A stretch of 64,000 nucleotides of DNA from Thinopyrum elongatum (GCA_011799875.1 CM022298.1:55209792-55273791); one strand, 5' to 3'; positions 47,414-59,698 are shown, counted from the first letter of the stretch. The notes: generated from the sequence alone by a model not told the origin. A program made the numbers and translations.

Positions 47414-47795
47414 TATCTACTAACGCTCAAATGCTCCCTGATGAACTGCAAAATAAAAAAATAGTAGAAATTTTCAAAACATTCTGATTTTTTTTTGGGT
47501 GCAAACTTTGACAAATGTTTTGTGTGCTTGCAAAAATTTGTCATAAGATGACATTGCTGGAAGTCATGGTAAAAAATAAACAAAATCGATGCTCCAAAAA
47601 TGGTATATTTGAAGGCATTTGTCAAGATGAAAATTTGTCAAGATGTTTTGTGTTTCGGGATGAAAATTTCCAAAAACTGAGAACATTTGTGAAAGTTTGC
47701 AACAAAAAAAATCAGATTTTTTTATTCTTTTTCTTTTTTTCAGAACTTACTGCTCATCCCGAGCTCAAATGAGCTCGGGAGTAGAAGGGGACTTT
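47414..47795. mobile_element. possible MITE, ~380 bp
   Basis: The ends have partly complementary phrases (GCTCAAATGCTCCCTGATGA at left; ATCCCGAGCTCAAATGAGCT at right), and the interior is A/T-rich with AAAATTTGTCA words. It begins exactly where the LINE homology stops. No target duplication was defined. Confidence 0.35.
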
Positions 47796-48241
47796 CACCT
47801 CTAGTCATGTTTTCTTACTCCATCCCACTGAAAACACATGAATGCCAGGACACCACCCATTGCTCGACTGAAGGACGGAGCTCCGCCGTGGGCAAGTTAT
47901 ATTACAATCATACTTACTAATGACTCAATGAGCCATCACTCAGTTTGGAACTGCCATGAGTTACCCTTCCACGCCCTCTACTTCTGCTCCTAGTTTCTTT
48001 TCATTTCTCAGTATCCTCGCATGTTACATATAGTACTGAGTATACATATCTATACAATTATTCCTCTAATGTTTCGCCTGCTATCACCTTCATTTACACC
48101 ACCCACTCGACTGACAAAGTGATGTTTACAATATGTACTCTTTTTTCTCACTTCTTTGCATCATCTTATATACACGACCGAAGTGTGAAACAGTAGCGTG
48201 GACAACTTAGTGTGCACCTCTAATGACTATTTTGTGCGGGA

Positions 48242-48430
48242 ATGCATGTAACTCTTATTGTTGTCTTGGGGATTGGAGGTGTTGGGAAGAAGATGTCCAC
48301 CCTGAAAAGCCATCCATGTTTGGCTCTCAGAGTTGAAGTGTGCCATGGTGTTCTCAGTCTCTCAATCATTTTGCCTAGCTTCACAAAGTTGTGGCCACAA
48401 AATTTACACCCACAGGATCAACCATTCTAA
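48242..48430 (+). pseudogene. possible NB-ARC P-loop relic
   Basis: The frame reads TLIVVLGIGGVGKKMSTL and then RVEVCHGV, resembling the Walker A of NBS-LRR resistance proteins followed by a degraded RVWVCVS-like segment. Only about 60 residues are readable. The duplicate at 50937-51110 has the diverged form VVVRMGGVRKKM. This rests on one short motif and could be chance. Confidence 0.28.
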
Positions 48431-48910
48431 GAGAATCTTACCATAACTTGGGATTCGCTTATCAGTACGCGCTCTTTGGTTTGCATTGACCAAAGTCAGC
48501 CATAGTGTTATCATAAACCGTACTCCCACTGGTATGCGCTGCTTCATGGCAGTGAAGTTCAATTTGCTCAACTTTCCTATGTTGTATTCTTGTGGCAAAG
48601 TTAGCTTCCAGCACCTGATTATAAGGCTCAAGTTGGCATCATTACAAGGTTTGAGAAGAGATGATGATTTGGTTACTAAAATCCATTAGAAGTTACATAT
48701 ATGTGGCGTCGTGGCGATATGTAAAGCTAAAAGTTTGAAGTTTTTTTTCTTTCAACAATGTTGCTGCTCTCTTACTAAAGTTTTTAGACTTTAGAAATCA
48801 TACCTGTATGCATACAAGTTATATATGACAATGGTACCCGGGTTACTCCTCGAGATGGGGTGGGAGTACCAACAAAATCCAACCCTTGATTTCTAGGGGG
48901 AACATAGATA

Positions 48911-49224
48911 CTCCCTCCTTCCCGGTTTATAGGGCTCAAATCAGAAATCTCCTCAACCAAGGCAGATGGTGAGTGGAGGAATGTATCTCGTACATTATAA
49001 AATTACTCAAACTAAACTGATGCATTAATGTGGATTAATTGCAGTGCATGCATGCTTGGCTACTAGATGAGTAGGAACATTACATGCATTGGTGAGTTCC
49101 TTTTTAATTCTTGCGTGCAAAGATTTAATGCGCCTCAAAATCTCAAAAGGAGATGAAGATGAGCCCTTTTAAATCGAGAAAACAAAAAAATTGAGATAAG
49201 CCCTCTAAACCGGAAAGGAGGGAG
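48911..49224. mobile_element. Stowaway-like MITE, 314 bp
   Basis: It begins CTCCCTCCTTCCCGGTTTAT and ends with the complement, with TA at 48909-48910 and 49225-49226. The duplicate near 51570 reads straight through (AACATAGACATTTCATC), giving an empty site. Confidence 0.85.
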
Positions 49225-49712
49225 TATTTCATATCTGTACAGGATTTTGTTTTCTCCACAATCTTTCCCGCATGAGCGTCCACTTCGCCATCAGCTGCAA
49301 CATGCCATGATCACGCGACTTCATCAGAATCTACTCATCCATTTTATGATTTTTACGAGTACCGACATGATCTCTGATAGACAGCTTGTACTAAAACTGT
49401 AAAACATAAGCGATTTCTTTCGCTATAGTTCTGAGCGCCACATTGTCTAATAACTGCTCCTACTAGATTCAGTAACAAACTTGCAAGGAAGGCCTACATA
49501 ACACAATGGGCGAAAAACATACAGATTAATCTCCCCATTGTAGTGCAGTCCTCCTCCTAATATTGGCAATAACTCGAGTAGAATAGCACTGCCTGAAAGA
49601 ACAATAGAAAGATCCAGAGTCAGTAGGTTAAATAGATAACATAGTCTGGCTTCAAGTAAGCCCCACAAGCATGCAGCACAAGGAAATTTATGAACGCTCC
49701 AAATATCAATAA

Positions 49713-50227
49713 AATTTTAGCTGGTGTGTCTTTAGTGGTGTTCGCTCGACAGCTCGCGATGGTCATGGTCTTTGCAGGAGGCGGCGAAGATGTCTGAGGT
49801 TTTGCTATGCGAGGTGAGGTCGTCGTGCTTGACGTCCTCACCACGTCAACCTGTTGGTCCTGTTCATGCGTTCTCGGGGGATAAGCAGTTATGTCTGCCA
49901 ACGACACGACATCCTCCGATGCAGGCAGGTGGCTTTCTTCGGTGCCAAAGATGGATGTCGGCACATAAGTGGTTGGCCTCATGGCCTCATGGGAGTTGAA
50001 GGAGTGTGGTCTTCTCTGGTGGCGGGCTGCTTCCTAATATCAGTCGTATCGATGGCATGACCTGGGATTCGACAAGGGCTTCGATGATCAAGCTTTCTCT
50101 TGCTGCATTTGGAGCCTGCTAGTTGTTCTTTACCATTTTGTATCATTGTCATTTTTTCTACTGTGATGTTTGATGTAATGCTTGATTGTTGCTTTACATA
50201 TAAAGCGCGGTGAAACCCTTTAAGTAT
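49713..50227 (+). mobile_element. LINE-like 3' fragment
   Basis: Homology between the tandem copies stops near 49712, and this segment ends in a grass-LINE-like tail (T/G-rich, then TTACATATAAAGCGCGGTGA). It contains only short frames. Confidence 0.5.
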
Positions 50228-50489
50228 TCAACATGTCCATGTTCACAACCTACTATTTTATTTCTTCCCGAAAACTAAGAGCTTGTATTATACCGTCATA
50301 TTGCGGAAGCCCGGGACTTGGAGCAGCCATGTACGGTTAATAACATAATCATACCACAATGAGATATTTGATCGTCCCACAGAACAACTCAATGGAGCTT
50401 AGTGCCATTTGTTGCCGATTAAGCATAGGCATAATCTTTATTATCCACGTAGATCATCCCCATCTTAAACACTCATAAAGTAAATTCCA
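50228..50489. other. spacer between the tandem copies
   Basis: No gene or clear repeat is seen. Confidence 0.4.
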
Positions 50490-52050
50490 AGGTGGACACA
50501 ATAGTTTTATCGCTTCATCCTCCGAAAACACACGCATTTGAGAGGAACACGCTGCTCGATTCAAGAATGGAGTACAATAAGACTTACCAATGAGCCATCA
50601 CTAACTTTCAATGGCCACGAGTTACCTTTTCGCATTCTCTTCTTTTGATCCTTGTTTCTTTTCATTTCTTAGTATCATTACATGTTACATATAGTACTGA
50701 GTATACATATCTATACAATTATTGCTCTCATATTTCACCTGCTATCTCCTTAATGTACACCACTCACTACTTGTCTGCCAAAGAGATCCTTAATTTACAC
50801 TACCCACTAACAGCCTCACAATGTGATATTTACAATGTGTACTCCTTTTCTCACTTCTTTGCATCCTTTTATATAAACGCCCGAAGTGTGCAGTGGTATG
50901 GCTAATTGTGTGTGCACAGATCTATGACTAGTCTGTGTGGTAATGGGTGCAACTCTAATTGTTGTCGTGAGGATGGGAGGTGTTAGGAAGAAGATGCGTG
51001 CTGGTCTCATTGCTCTCCGAGTTGAAGTGTGCCAAGGTGTTCTCACTCTCTTTTCCCAGCTTCACATAGTTATGGCAAAAAAATTAGACCCACGGGACCA
51101 ACCATTCTATGAGAATCTTACCACAACTAGTTCTTTGGTCAGATGTACGCCCGCCTTCTCTTGCACTGACCAAAGTCTGTGTTATCTTAAAACAGTGGCT
51201 ACTCCCGCTAGTAATTTGCCCAACATACCTATGTTCTATTGTGATGGCAAAAGTGAGCTTCTAGCACCAAATCTAAACCTTAAGCTTGAATCATCATAAA
51301 GTTTGGGAGCTATCTAACTATTTGTTGCAACAGACGAGGTGAACATTTCGTTTCTAAAATCCATTAGAAATTACATATATGTGCCGATATGTAAAGCTGA
51401 AAGTTTCAAGTTTTTTTCTTTCAACAATGTGGCTGCTCTTCTGCTAATGTATTTAGACTTCAAAAATCATACTTGTATGCATAAAAGTTATATATGATAA
51501 TGGTACCCGGATTACTCCTCAAGATGGGGTGGGAGTACCAAAAAAATCCAACCTATATTTCTAGGGGGAACATAGACATTTCATCTCCGTACAGGATTGT
51601 GTTTTCTCCACAATCTCCCCCACAAGCGTCGACTTCGCCATCAGCTGCAACGTGGCATGATCACTTGACTTCATCATAATCTACTCATCCATTTTTATGT
51701 TTATTAAGAGTACCAGCATGATCTCCGATGGACAGCTTGTACTAAAACATAAGCGATTTCTTTCACTACAGTTGGGAGTGCCACATTGTCTAATAACTAC
51801 TAGATTCAGTACATGACTTGCAAGGCAGCGCCTAGACCTTACACATACATAACATGACGGGTGAAAAACATAAAGATTAATCTTGCCATTGTAGCGCAGT
51901 ACTCCTCCTAACATCTGCAATAACTCAAGTAAAGTACCACTGCCTGAAAGAACAGCGGAGAGATCCAGAGTCAGTAGGTCAAACAGATAACGCTCCATAA
52001 GCATGCAGCAGAAGGAAATTTATGTAACACTGCAAATATCAATAAATATC
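50490..52050. repeat. diverged tandem duplication, copy 2
   Basis: Partner of 47870-49712. It lacks the MITE and the LINE-like tail, and it has an extra ~50-bp repeat near 50755-50815 (TTAATGTACACCACTCACTA versus TTAATTTACACTACCCACTA). Confidence 0.75.
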
Positions 52051-54181
52051 TGAAAGAGCATGAGGCATCAACTGAACAGGAGCCTCACAGGAACAAGGAT
52101 TAACTGAGTTAATCCATCAGAGTTGTCAGTGAGCGTGCTGATTTCAGAATATAGTGTCTGCACTAAACAGTAACATAGTCGATACTAGTTTTGAAATTCT
52201 GACTTCGCAAAAATAATAGGATATATTTCTGTTTAACAGAGAAGTGCCTCTAATCGAACCATCTTCGCTTAACGGAGAAACCCATCACAAAGGAGGTATC
52301 CCAGGATGTGCTGGACCCAAGCAACATGATGATGATGGCAAAGGCACCACACAGGCAGCGACAAACCAAACACTGAGGAATGCCAATATACTTATTGATT
52401 AACTTCAAATGATAACAATGGACGTCATTATGTGATGGTGGTAGAACCTAAGAACAGAAGGAAAAAACCAAAAAGATGGTCCCTACCAGAACAGATCATT
52501 GATTCCTCCACAATTCAACATGGCCAAAGTCATCTTCCAACCTCAGGAAGCACGTGGACAAAGTAACTAACAAGTTTTGAAATTCTTAATGTGCAAAACT
52601 GAGCTATGGTCGTTTTGTTTGAATAACTCAGTGTGCAAAACTGAGCTATGGTGCTGACAAATCGCTCAGCTCTGGAACAGGTTCTCTGATTGCAGATAAT
52701 TATTATATTTTGTTTCAGAATCACGGGAGGTTGAATAAGGAGAATCCAGGAACAATTTACTCAGATGGCACAAAATGAGATCTCTGGAAGAGTCGACAGG
52801 AATCACTTGTTCGTCTTCTCGGAAAAATGTATGCTGAATAAAACTCTCGTTAAGGCTGTGAGGAAGAACCACCTGCAGGTCCTCATCAAACTGGAAGTTT
52901 TTTTAAGGCATCATCAAACTGGAAGTTGTCTACCAAATTTCCTTTTTGGTCACAGTGCAACAACTGGCCGTAACAGCTGACAAGATAGCCTCCCTCCTTG
53001 GAAACAACCTTCGCGCACCAATCCCCCTGATCATTGAAACGCCTGATATCCATCACTGGCAGCTTGATCCGGTACTAAAACGCCCAAACGTCGTGCTGAT
53101 GGTCCTGAAGTGTGAAGATGCTAATGGAGATATCAAACTGGCCCCAGCAAACTTGTGGAGATAGCAAAGACACGAGCCTTCCTCTGATTTAAAGGAACCA
53201 AATGTGAGGATGAGAAACAACCTGCTAGTATTGCCTAGTCTCCAACCCACTTGCCAGCAGAAGGTGGCCATTGTTGACCTCTTCCACTCAGAGCTAAGGT
53301 TGAACTACTGCATACGGAGAAAGGATAGGATAGGATGAAATAAATTTGTAGCTCATTTTTTGATGAGAAAGTGCCACTTCATAGACTAGGAACCACACAC
53401 ATGTTTGGGTGCCAAGAAATTATTGTTGCAAACATTATCAAGGATATTTGCTTCACTGCTAATTTCCCAATATCTCTCAGTCCTAGAGTTACATATTACT
53501 TCTCATGAAAAGAAAGGTTTATTATGTGCTTGCCGCCAATATTGGTTATTTGCCTTGTGGTCTTGTTTGAGAATGATATGATCCTTATAAGGATATGGTG
53601 TGTGTGGTCCACCTCATCATTCACCATCTACCGAGATACTGCAAAGTCAATTAATGATTGAATGGCACTAGTGAAAAAACATACTACTATGATATATGCT
53701 TACCGAACCTATAAAAATAGGCAAAGATACAATGCCCAAAAAAACATGTTGTACCAACTACACATTACAAACCATATGCTACACCAATTGAGGAAGAAAC
53801 TCGAAGATTTGATAGTAAAATGATGAAAAAAAAAAGTCATTTTTTTACCTAGAAAGTATACAGTAACTGAAGAAGGGGGACGATAACCATGGAACCAAAA
53901 GCATAAACGTTGCCTGGTTTATGGAACCAAGTGTCGTGTGCAAGTCAACAGTAAAATCAGCATGCTTAAAAATTGTTTTCATCTTAACAACTACAACAGA
54001 GGATCTGTGAGTCTGAAATCAAAAATATACATGTTGTGTTTCATCTCTCGTGCCACGTTACTCGAGCAATCAAGAACAAATCTACTGCAAATAGAATGGT
54101 AAATCAAGGAACATTGAAAACAAGGCAGTGTTGCATGTATTTCGTAATGGTCATGGCGGCGTAGATTCTTGGATACATTCT
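52051..54181. other. intergenic, no gene recognised
   Basis: A plus-strand frame (52946-53164; KIASLLGNNLRAPIPLIIE) and a minus-strand one (53053-53271) overlap, and neither shows a known domain. The part adjoining 54182 may be 3' UTR of the F-box-associated relic. A phrase with GTGCAAAACTGAGCTATGGT is repeated near 52590-52650. Confidence 0.4.
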
Positions 54182-55112
54182 CTACACCAATCTCCGATGG
54201 TTATTGACCTTACCGTAGGCACGATCAACCTGAACAAAGAGGTTTGAGTTCATGCCATCAGCTTGATCCTTGTTGGTGGGCACTGCAAGCTTGCCACCCA
54301 TGTCAAACAAGCGCATACCATGCCCAGGATTCACCGGTGGTGGGCGCATGTACCGGAATGATTCCGCCAGCGTGTCGAACACCATGATTATGTGGTAGCA
54401 GGGTGCGAAGTCTGCCTTCAAGTGCATGCGTAGGCTTTCATGGAGAAGGACCGGCGCACCAAGGATGCATGGTCCCATCTCACTTGACAGATAATCTAGC
54501 CCGTCCATCGGCGTTGACGAACAAGTGATCTGCCTCATCTTGTTGGAACCCATAGTGAGGACACACCAGCCCCGTCCATCAAAATGTCCCCAATAGTGGA
54601 GGCGGTACTGCCCAGAAGGTTGGTGCCGGAAGAGGCCAATCACTTTGTTAACGCAAAGATCAAGGTTGGCATTGATGGGCGCCCACTACCGCGTGGTTAG
54701 GTTGCAGATGTAGCGGGCGATGAGGAGGAGGCCGTCGCAAGAGGCACCGGGGGCGCTCCTCTTTCACGCGCCGGGGTGGCGGCTGCGGCGGCGAGAGCCG
54801 CTCCTCCTTGATGCACCGGGGCGGCGGCGAGAGCCGCTCTTCCTTGATGCGGCGTTCGATTTGAACGCCGTGGCTGCGCGGCGGCGAAGAGTGTGGAGGG
54901 GATGTCCGCTCCGGCTTCATGAGGAGGAGCACCCCCGGTGACGGAGCCAGGCCGTTGGTGTGGACTAGGGAGCGATGGGGCATCAGCTCCATCTGGTCCT
55001 CAAACACCACGTCTGTGTCGGCGTAGACCTGGCCCAGCACTGCTGACGTGGACTGCGGCGGCGGCTGCTGGTCCTCCTCGTCACCGGAGGAGATGACGAT
55101 CTCCGCCCGCAT
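54182..55112 (-). pseudogene. F-box-associated domain protein relic with SUMO-type motifs
   Basis: The C-terminal part (54182-54750) matches the F-box-associated region of grass F-box proteins: GASCDGLLLIARYICNLTTR, VNKVIGLFRHQPSGQYRL, LTMGSNKMRQI, GAPVLLHESL, MVFDTLAESFRYM. A TAG at 54686-54688 breaks it just after NLTTR. The upstream part is open from an ATG at 55112 in another frame, with the frame change near 54750. It has no recognisable F-box. It starts MRAEIVISSGDEED, which resembles a SUMO-interacting motif, and later has MKPERTSP, two IKEERLSP and one VKEERPR, fitting SUMO-acceptor consensus. Normal F-box proteins select substrates for SCF ubiquitin ligases; the role of this N-terminus is unknown. 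Confidence 0.6.
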
Positions 55113-55226
55113 CGAGTCGCCGTCAGCCGACGAGGACGATGGCCCCGGAGTTCGAGCCAGAGATGTGAAGGAAGATGGGCGAGGAGGAGGAGGATGTGAT
55201 CTGGACGGCGCCGGAGTGCAGCTCAA

Positions 55227-55583
55227 AAAGCCGTGGCCAGGTCATGAGAAGGGTCGGTCAGCCGCTTCAATGCGGCGCAGCAGCCGGAGTTGGTTCCTCG
55301 GGAACCTGCGTCCGCATTGAAGCGGCGGCTGCCGAGAGGTCACGTCGGTAGCGCTGCCCTCCCTCCCTCCGGTCACATCGCAGCATCAATGCTGGCCTCC
55401 ACGTGCTCTGGGCCAGCATTAATGGGGCGCAGTCGCGTGCAACGGAAGAAAAGCGTGGGAGGGGCGGGCGACGGGTTTTGGGTGGGCCAGGGCGGTCATA
55501 AGCGGGCTAGGGAGCAGTCCGAACTCCCGCAAGCCTCCCTTGCTTTTGCCTCCGGTTTGCGGGAGAAATCGCGTCCGGACCGC
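55227..55583. other. region between the F-box-associated relic and the Gypsy LTR
   Basis: Contains an inverted pair (GCCGCTTCAATGCGGCG and CCGCATTGAAGCGGC near 55261-55328) and two GCCAGCATTAATG/CATCAATGCTGGC phrases. This may be promoter or repeat sequence of the minus-strand gene. The LTR begins directly after CCGC. Confidence 0.45.
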
Positions 55584-57712
55584 TGTAACACCCCCGGTGA
55601 TTAGCAACAGTAATCACTTTTGATAATGACATGTTAGCATGATAAACAGTGCATAATCATCATTTGCATCATATTGCATTTCAACTCCTAAGTCAAATTC
55701 AAATTTAAATGAAAGTGAAATATAAAAGTTGTCCAACATAAAAACTAAAATGTTCAGTAAATAACAAATATTGCAGAGACCATTCTAAAATTGTAACCAA
55801 CATTTAATAAATTAATTAGGTGATCCAAACCTCTTTTAACAGTGACTGAAAATAATATCTACAAGCCTTTTAATTAATCTAGATCGAATATGAAATGATG
55901 TTTTGCCCAAACTAGTTTTTGGTGTTAGGGTATAGTGCACTGGTATTTAAGGGCTAGCTCACACTTTTTACAAAAATCAATTTGGGGCCTAAACAATTAA
56001 CAGAACAGAAAAGAAAAAGAAACAGAAAAGAGAAAAAGAAAAAGGCCTAAATGATCTACTGTACACTCGGCCTGCTTGCTACAGCGCCGGCCCAGCCCGT
56101 CCTCGCACCGTCCCCCACCTCTCGCACTGCTCCTCGCCTCGCTGTCGAACACGCTGCGCGCGCCGCACGCACGCACCCGGCCCCCCCTCTCCCCCTGCTC
56201 GACAACGCGCCGCGCCCGCCGCGAGGATAAGGGCAAGCCCCGCAGCCCTCTGGTGCCTCCCTCGCCCCACTCTTTCCCCTCCCTCGCTCGCTTGCCGCCA
56301 TGGCCGACGCAGCCATCGCCATTGCTCCATCGCCCGCGTAGCCACCGCCTCTGCCTCGCCACTGCGACGTGCCCACGAGCTCCGCCGTGCTCCTCTACGC
56401 CTCCTGCGCTGACGAACCGAAGCCGAATGCCTCTGCATCGCCGGCCTGCGTCGTCTTCTTCCTCGGATCCCCGCCACCGTTCGCCGTCGATTCCGGCTAC
56501 TCCAGGCATCCCCGAGCCCACTTTGACCGGCTACACCCCACTGTGAGCTCCTGCTCCTCCTCCCCCTCTCCATTAGCTCGCTAGCGTACCGTAGCCGCCG
56601 CTCCGCGTTAGGCCGCACCCACCGCCGCGGACCTCGTCGCCGGCGAACGTCCGGCGACCATTTGGTCATGTGCTGCTGCCCATTTGCTTCGCCGCGTCGC
56701 ATAGACCCCGCCTAGCTCCTCACAACGCTTGAACGCGCGCCGTTTTGTCGATCTCGTAGCTCGCCCGAGAACCTCACCGCCGACGAGCTCCTGGCGCTCA
56801 GCTCCGGCCTCCCCAGCACCCCGCACCGCCGCCATTCGACGCGTGACGACGAGCCGCGTCGAACGCAACCTACCCCAGCCCCTGAGACCCACCATAGGCA
56901 AAACCCGAGCCAGGCCCGACTCGCGCCGCCGCGTTTCGGCTCGCCGGAGCTACTCCGGCGCGTCGCCGGCCACCGCCGACGTGGCACTGGCGGGCCCCGC
57001 CCTGTGCCACTGACTGTGGGGCCCCGCGGGCCCCGTTGACCCCGCTGACCGGGGTCAACGCTGACGTGGCCGCCCTGTCTCACTGACATGTGGGGCCCGG
57101 TCGCTTAATTGAATTTAAATAAATAGAAAATCTGTTAATTAGTTAATTAAATACTAATCAGTCACTGACTGCTGGGCCCCACCTGTTAATTAACTCAAAT
57201 GATTAAATTAACCTCTCTGATTAGGCCACAGTGTATGACATGTGGGTCCCACCTGTCAGGTTTGACTCTGGTTAGCCAGAGTTGACCGCTGACGTCATGC
57301 TTAGGTCATGCTGATGTCATCGCAACACTGTTTCGGATAATGTTGATTTAAATAATTAAATAAATTCCAGAAATTAATAAAAACTTTAGAAAATCATATT
57401 AAATAAACCGTAACTCCGATGAAAATAATTTATATATGAAACTTGCTCAGAATTTCGATACGAACCCGAATACGTCCTCCGTATTCCCGTCAGACGCCCG
57501 CAGCTATAAGAACATTGAACTTTTAGACCGTTTTCAGTAAATGAATAGTGTCCAACTTTAATTAAATAAATCCCAATAAATTCCTAAATTAACAAAATCA
57601 TTTAGTTAGGCAGTAGAACACCCCGGCATATCATTTAGGCATGTCATACATATTGTTTGCATTATTGCCGTGAATTTATTGTTTCTCTCCCCCTCCTTCT
57701 CTCTCTCGATAG

Positions 57713-57802
57713 ACGCTGAGACCGACGGCGCTGCACCAGGATACGACTACTCTACCGACGAGCAGCCCGTTGACGACCCCTCTCTCTTGCCAGAGCAACC
57801 AG
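57713..57802 (+). other. exon-like coding block inside the LTR, copy 2 (first exon)
   Basis: Bordered by TCTCTCGATAG on the left and by CCAG then GCAAGC (GC-type donor) on the right. The 90-nt frame (ETDGAAPGYDYSTDEQPVDD) is open and corresponds to 619-708. It ends with one spare base, which fits the two spare bases of the block at 59319. Confidence 0.45.
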
Positions 57803-58114
57803 GCAAGCCCCCCCCCCCTTGAGCATTCCAGATATCGCCCATTCTATTCTCCTGCTTGCATTAGATTTTGCTACTGTTAATGTATACTCCTATTCTGATG
57901 CATAGCCTGCTGTTGTAACCTGTTCATTGCTACCTTACCTACCTATGATAAATTGTTTAGTTTAGGTTGGAGTGAACCATCAGTGACCCCACCACCTTCC
58001 CTTTGTTGCCCCTGCTTGATCATCGACGACTCGATCAACGTGATCGTCGACCAGAGATCGACACCTCACTTCACACCCCCTTAGTTGTACGACTCTGCAT
58101 AGTTACTATCGAGT

Positions 58115-58320
58115 GCCGAGGGTGATACCTCGTAACGCACTCCCGATGAATACTCTGCAGTGTAGCTGTTCGGTCGTGGTCATCGAGGGTGATTCCTCCT
58201 TCTCCACTTCCGATACGACTCTGTCCTGCAACCATCAGTGTGAACCTCGAGGGTGATACCTCATACGTTCACCCTGATGATTTCGTCGAGTGGAATCCTC
58301 CGAGGGTGATTCCTCGGGTT
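58115..58320 (+). repeat. four spaced GAGG-CCTC motifs in the LTR
   Basis: CGAGGGTGATACCTC or CGAGGGTGATTCCTC occurs near 58118, 58183, 58240 and 58300. These are the counterparts of the motifs at 100-325. Confidence 0.75.
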
Positions 58321-59318
58321 TCCCCCTTGATGTTATGACCACACGATTACTTGACCTCTGTTACAGGCGGGTCCACCCTGGTGGGTACCCGCTGGGGATC
58401 TATGATTTTCGGGTGTGCCGGAAGGGCACTCGAGTGTGACATTGTGGCGGAGCATCAGAGACTCTGATTGTCTCCGCGTGATACTAATTGAGCCTATTGG
58501 ATTTGGGTGTGTGATCTGAGTGGGTCGACGTGCCCTATACGCACTACCACCACGCGGGATAATGGTTATGGGACCCTCTGCGAAGTACGTTTCTCCGAAA
58601 GCTCGTCTGACGTCACGATTCACCGTGCGGGCTGATTGTCGGGATTGGGCTGGATACTTCACTGACGAGTTCAGTGTCGCGCCTGCACCCCGGCCAGTCT
58701 CGCAACGCGCAGGGTGCCCAGGGCGATGGCCCGAGACCTCTGGGTGCATAGGTTAGTCCGGCGTGCTGACCTCTCTGCCGAGCCTAGGTAGAGCGCTGCT
58801 TTGTGTTGATCTTTCGAGGACGGGCATTACCCAGCAAGTGTGTCCGGCCAGAGTTGATCGAGCGTGTTGGGTAACAGTAGTGCACCCCTGCAGGGATGAA
58901 TCTTCTATCGATAGCCGGTCCTACGGTAAAGGACGCTCAGTTTGTGTATCCCGATCTACTACTTAAACTGGATACTTGTTACTTAACTGAAGCTTCGGGA
59001 TCGCTTTCTCGCTTGGGAGTCAAGGAAGGATCTTTAAGCTGTACTTCAACATGTTTGCTAAATAAAATGCTATTCTACTCTCTTCTACTGCTGCAAGATG
59101 ATGGCCTGGTGAAAATGTTTGAAGATGCTAGTCTTCGATAGGACTAGGCCTTCTCTCTATTCTGGCATTTCTGCAGCCCAGTCCACTTATATAGCCTTTC
59201 TCCATTGATAATGTTGCATATGTAGTATAGATCCTTGCTTGCTGAGTACTTCGGATGAGTACTCAAGGTTGCTTTACTTTCTCTTTTCCCCATATACCCC
59301 ACCTTGATGATACCACAG

Positions 59319-59416
59319 ACGATGGAGTTCTGGAGCCAGATGCCACCACCGGAGCTTACTACCAGGAGGGTCCAGAGGGTACTTACTACTGGATCGAGCC
59401 AGATGACCAGGAGTAG
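59319..59416 (+). other. exon-like coding block inside the LTR (second exon, with stop)
   Basis: After a TACCACAG acceptor-like end, the frame reads DDGVLEPDATTGAYYQ, GPEGTYYWIEPDDQE and a TAG at 59414-59416. Its phase matches the block at 57713-57802, so joining the two keeps the frame. The copy at 1-2700 does not extend this far, so conservation of this exon cannot be tested here. Confidence 0.4.
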
Positions 59417-59698
59417 GATCGGAGGCTCCCAGGCAGGAGGCCAACGCCTTTCGATCTAGTGTCGTTGTTTGTGCTAGCCTTCTTAAGGCAAAACTTGTCT
59501 AACTATGTCTGTACTCAGATAATATTTGTATGACTGACTTATGTATTCGGATCTTCGGATCCCTGGTCTGTAATATTGTGGACCTCCATTTAAATTGTGT
59601 TAGAGTTGTGTTGTGATATCTTCCCGTGAGTCCCTGTGCTTGATCGTACACGTTTGCGTGTATGATTAGTGTACGATTGAGTCGGGGGCGCCACAAGT

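Larger units (their letters stand above)
47870..49712. repeat. diverged tandem duplication, copy 1
   Basis: Collinear with about 50490-52050 over many phrases: GTTACATATAGTACTGAGTA, GAAGTGTGCCA, TACTCCTC-GATGGGGTGGGA, AAGGAAATTTATG. Copy 1 carries a MITE (48911-49224) and a LINE-like tail at its right edge. No intact gene is present; it may be old gene-flanking DNA. Confidence 0.75.
55584..59695 (+). repeat. 5' LTR of the Gypsy element, 4.1 kb
   Basis: Starts TGTAACACCCCC and ends GGGGCGCCACA just before the primer-binding site. It is unusually long. It contains a GC-rich block (56080-57080), TTGACC/GGTCAA-rich segments (57035-57060, 57260-57300), exon-like blocks at 57713-57802 and 59319-59416 and four spaced GAGG-CCTC motifs. 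It matches 1-2700 in reverse but differs from it in the segment before the GC-rich block. Confidence 0.9.

Noticed and set aside
56076..57089. Long ORFs in the GC-rich block of the right LTR
   Set aside because: Same composition effect; at least four frames are open together.
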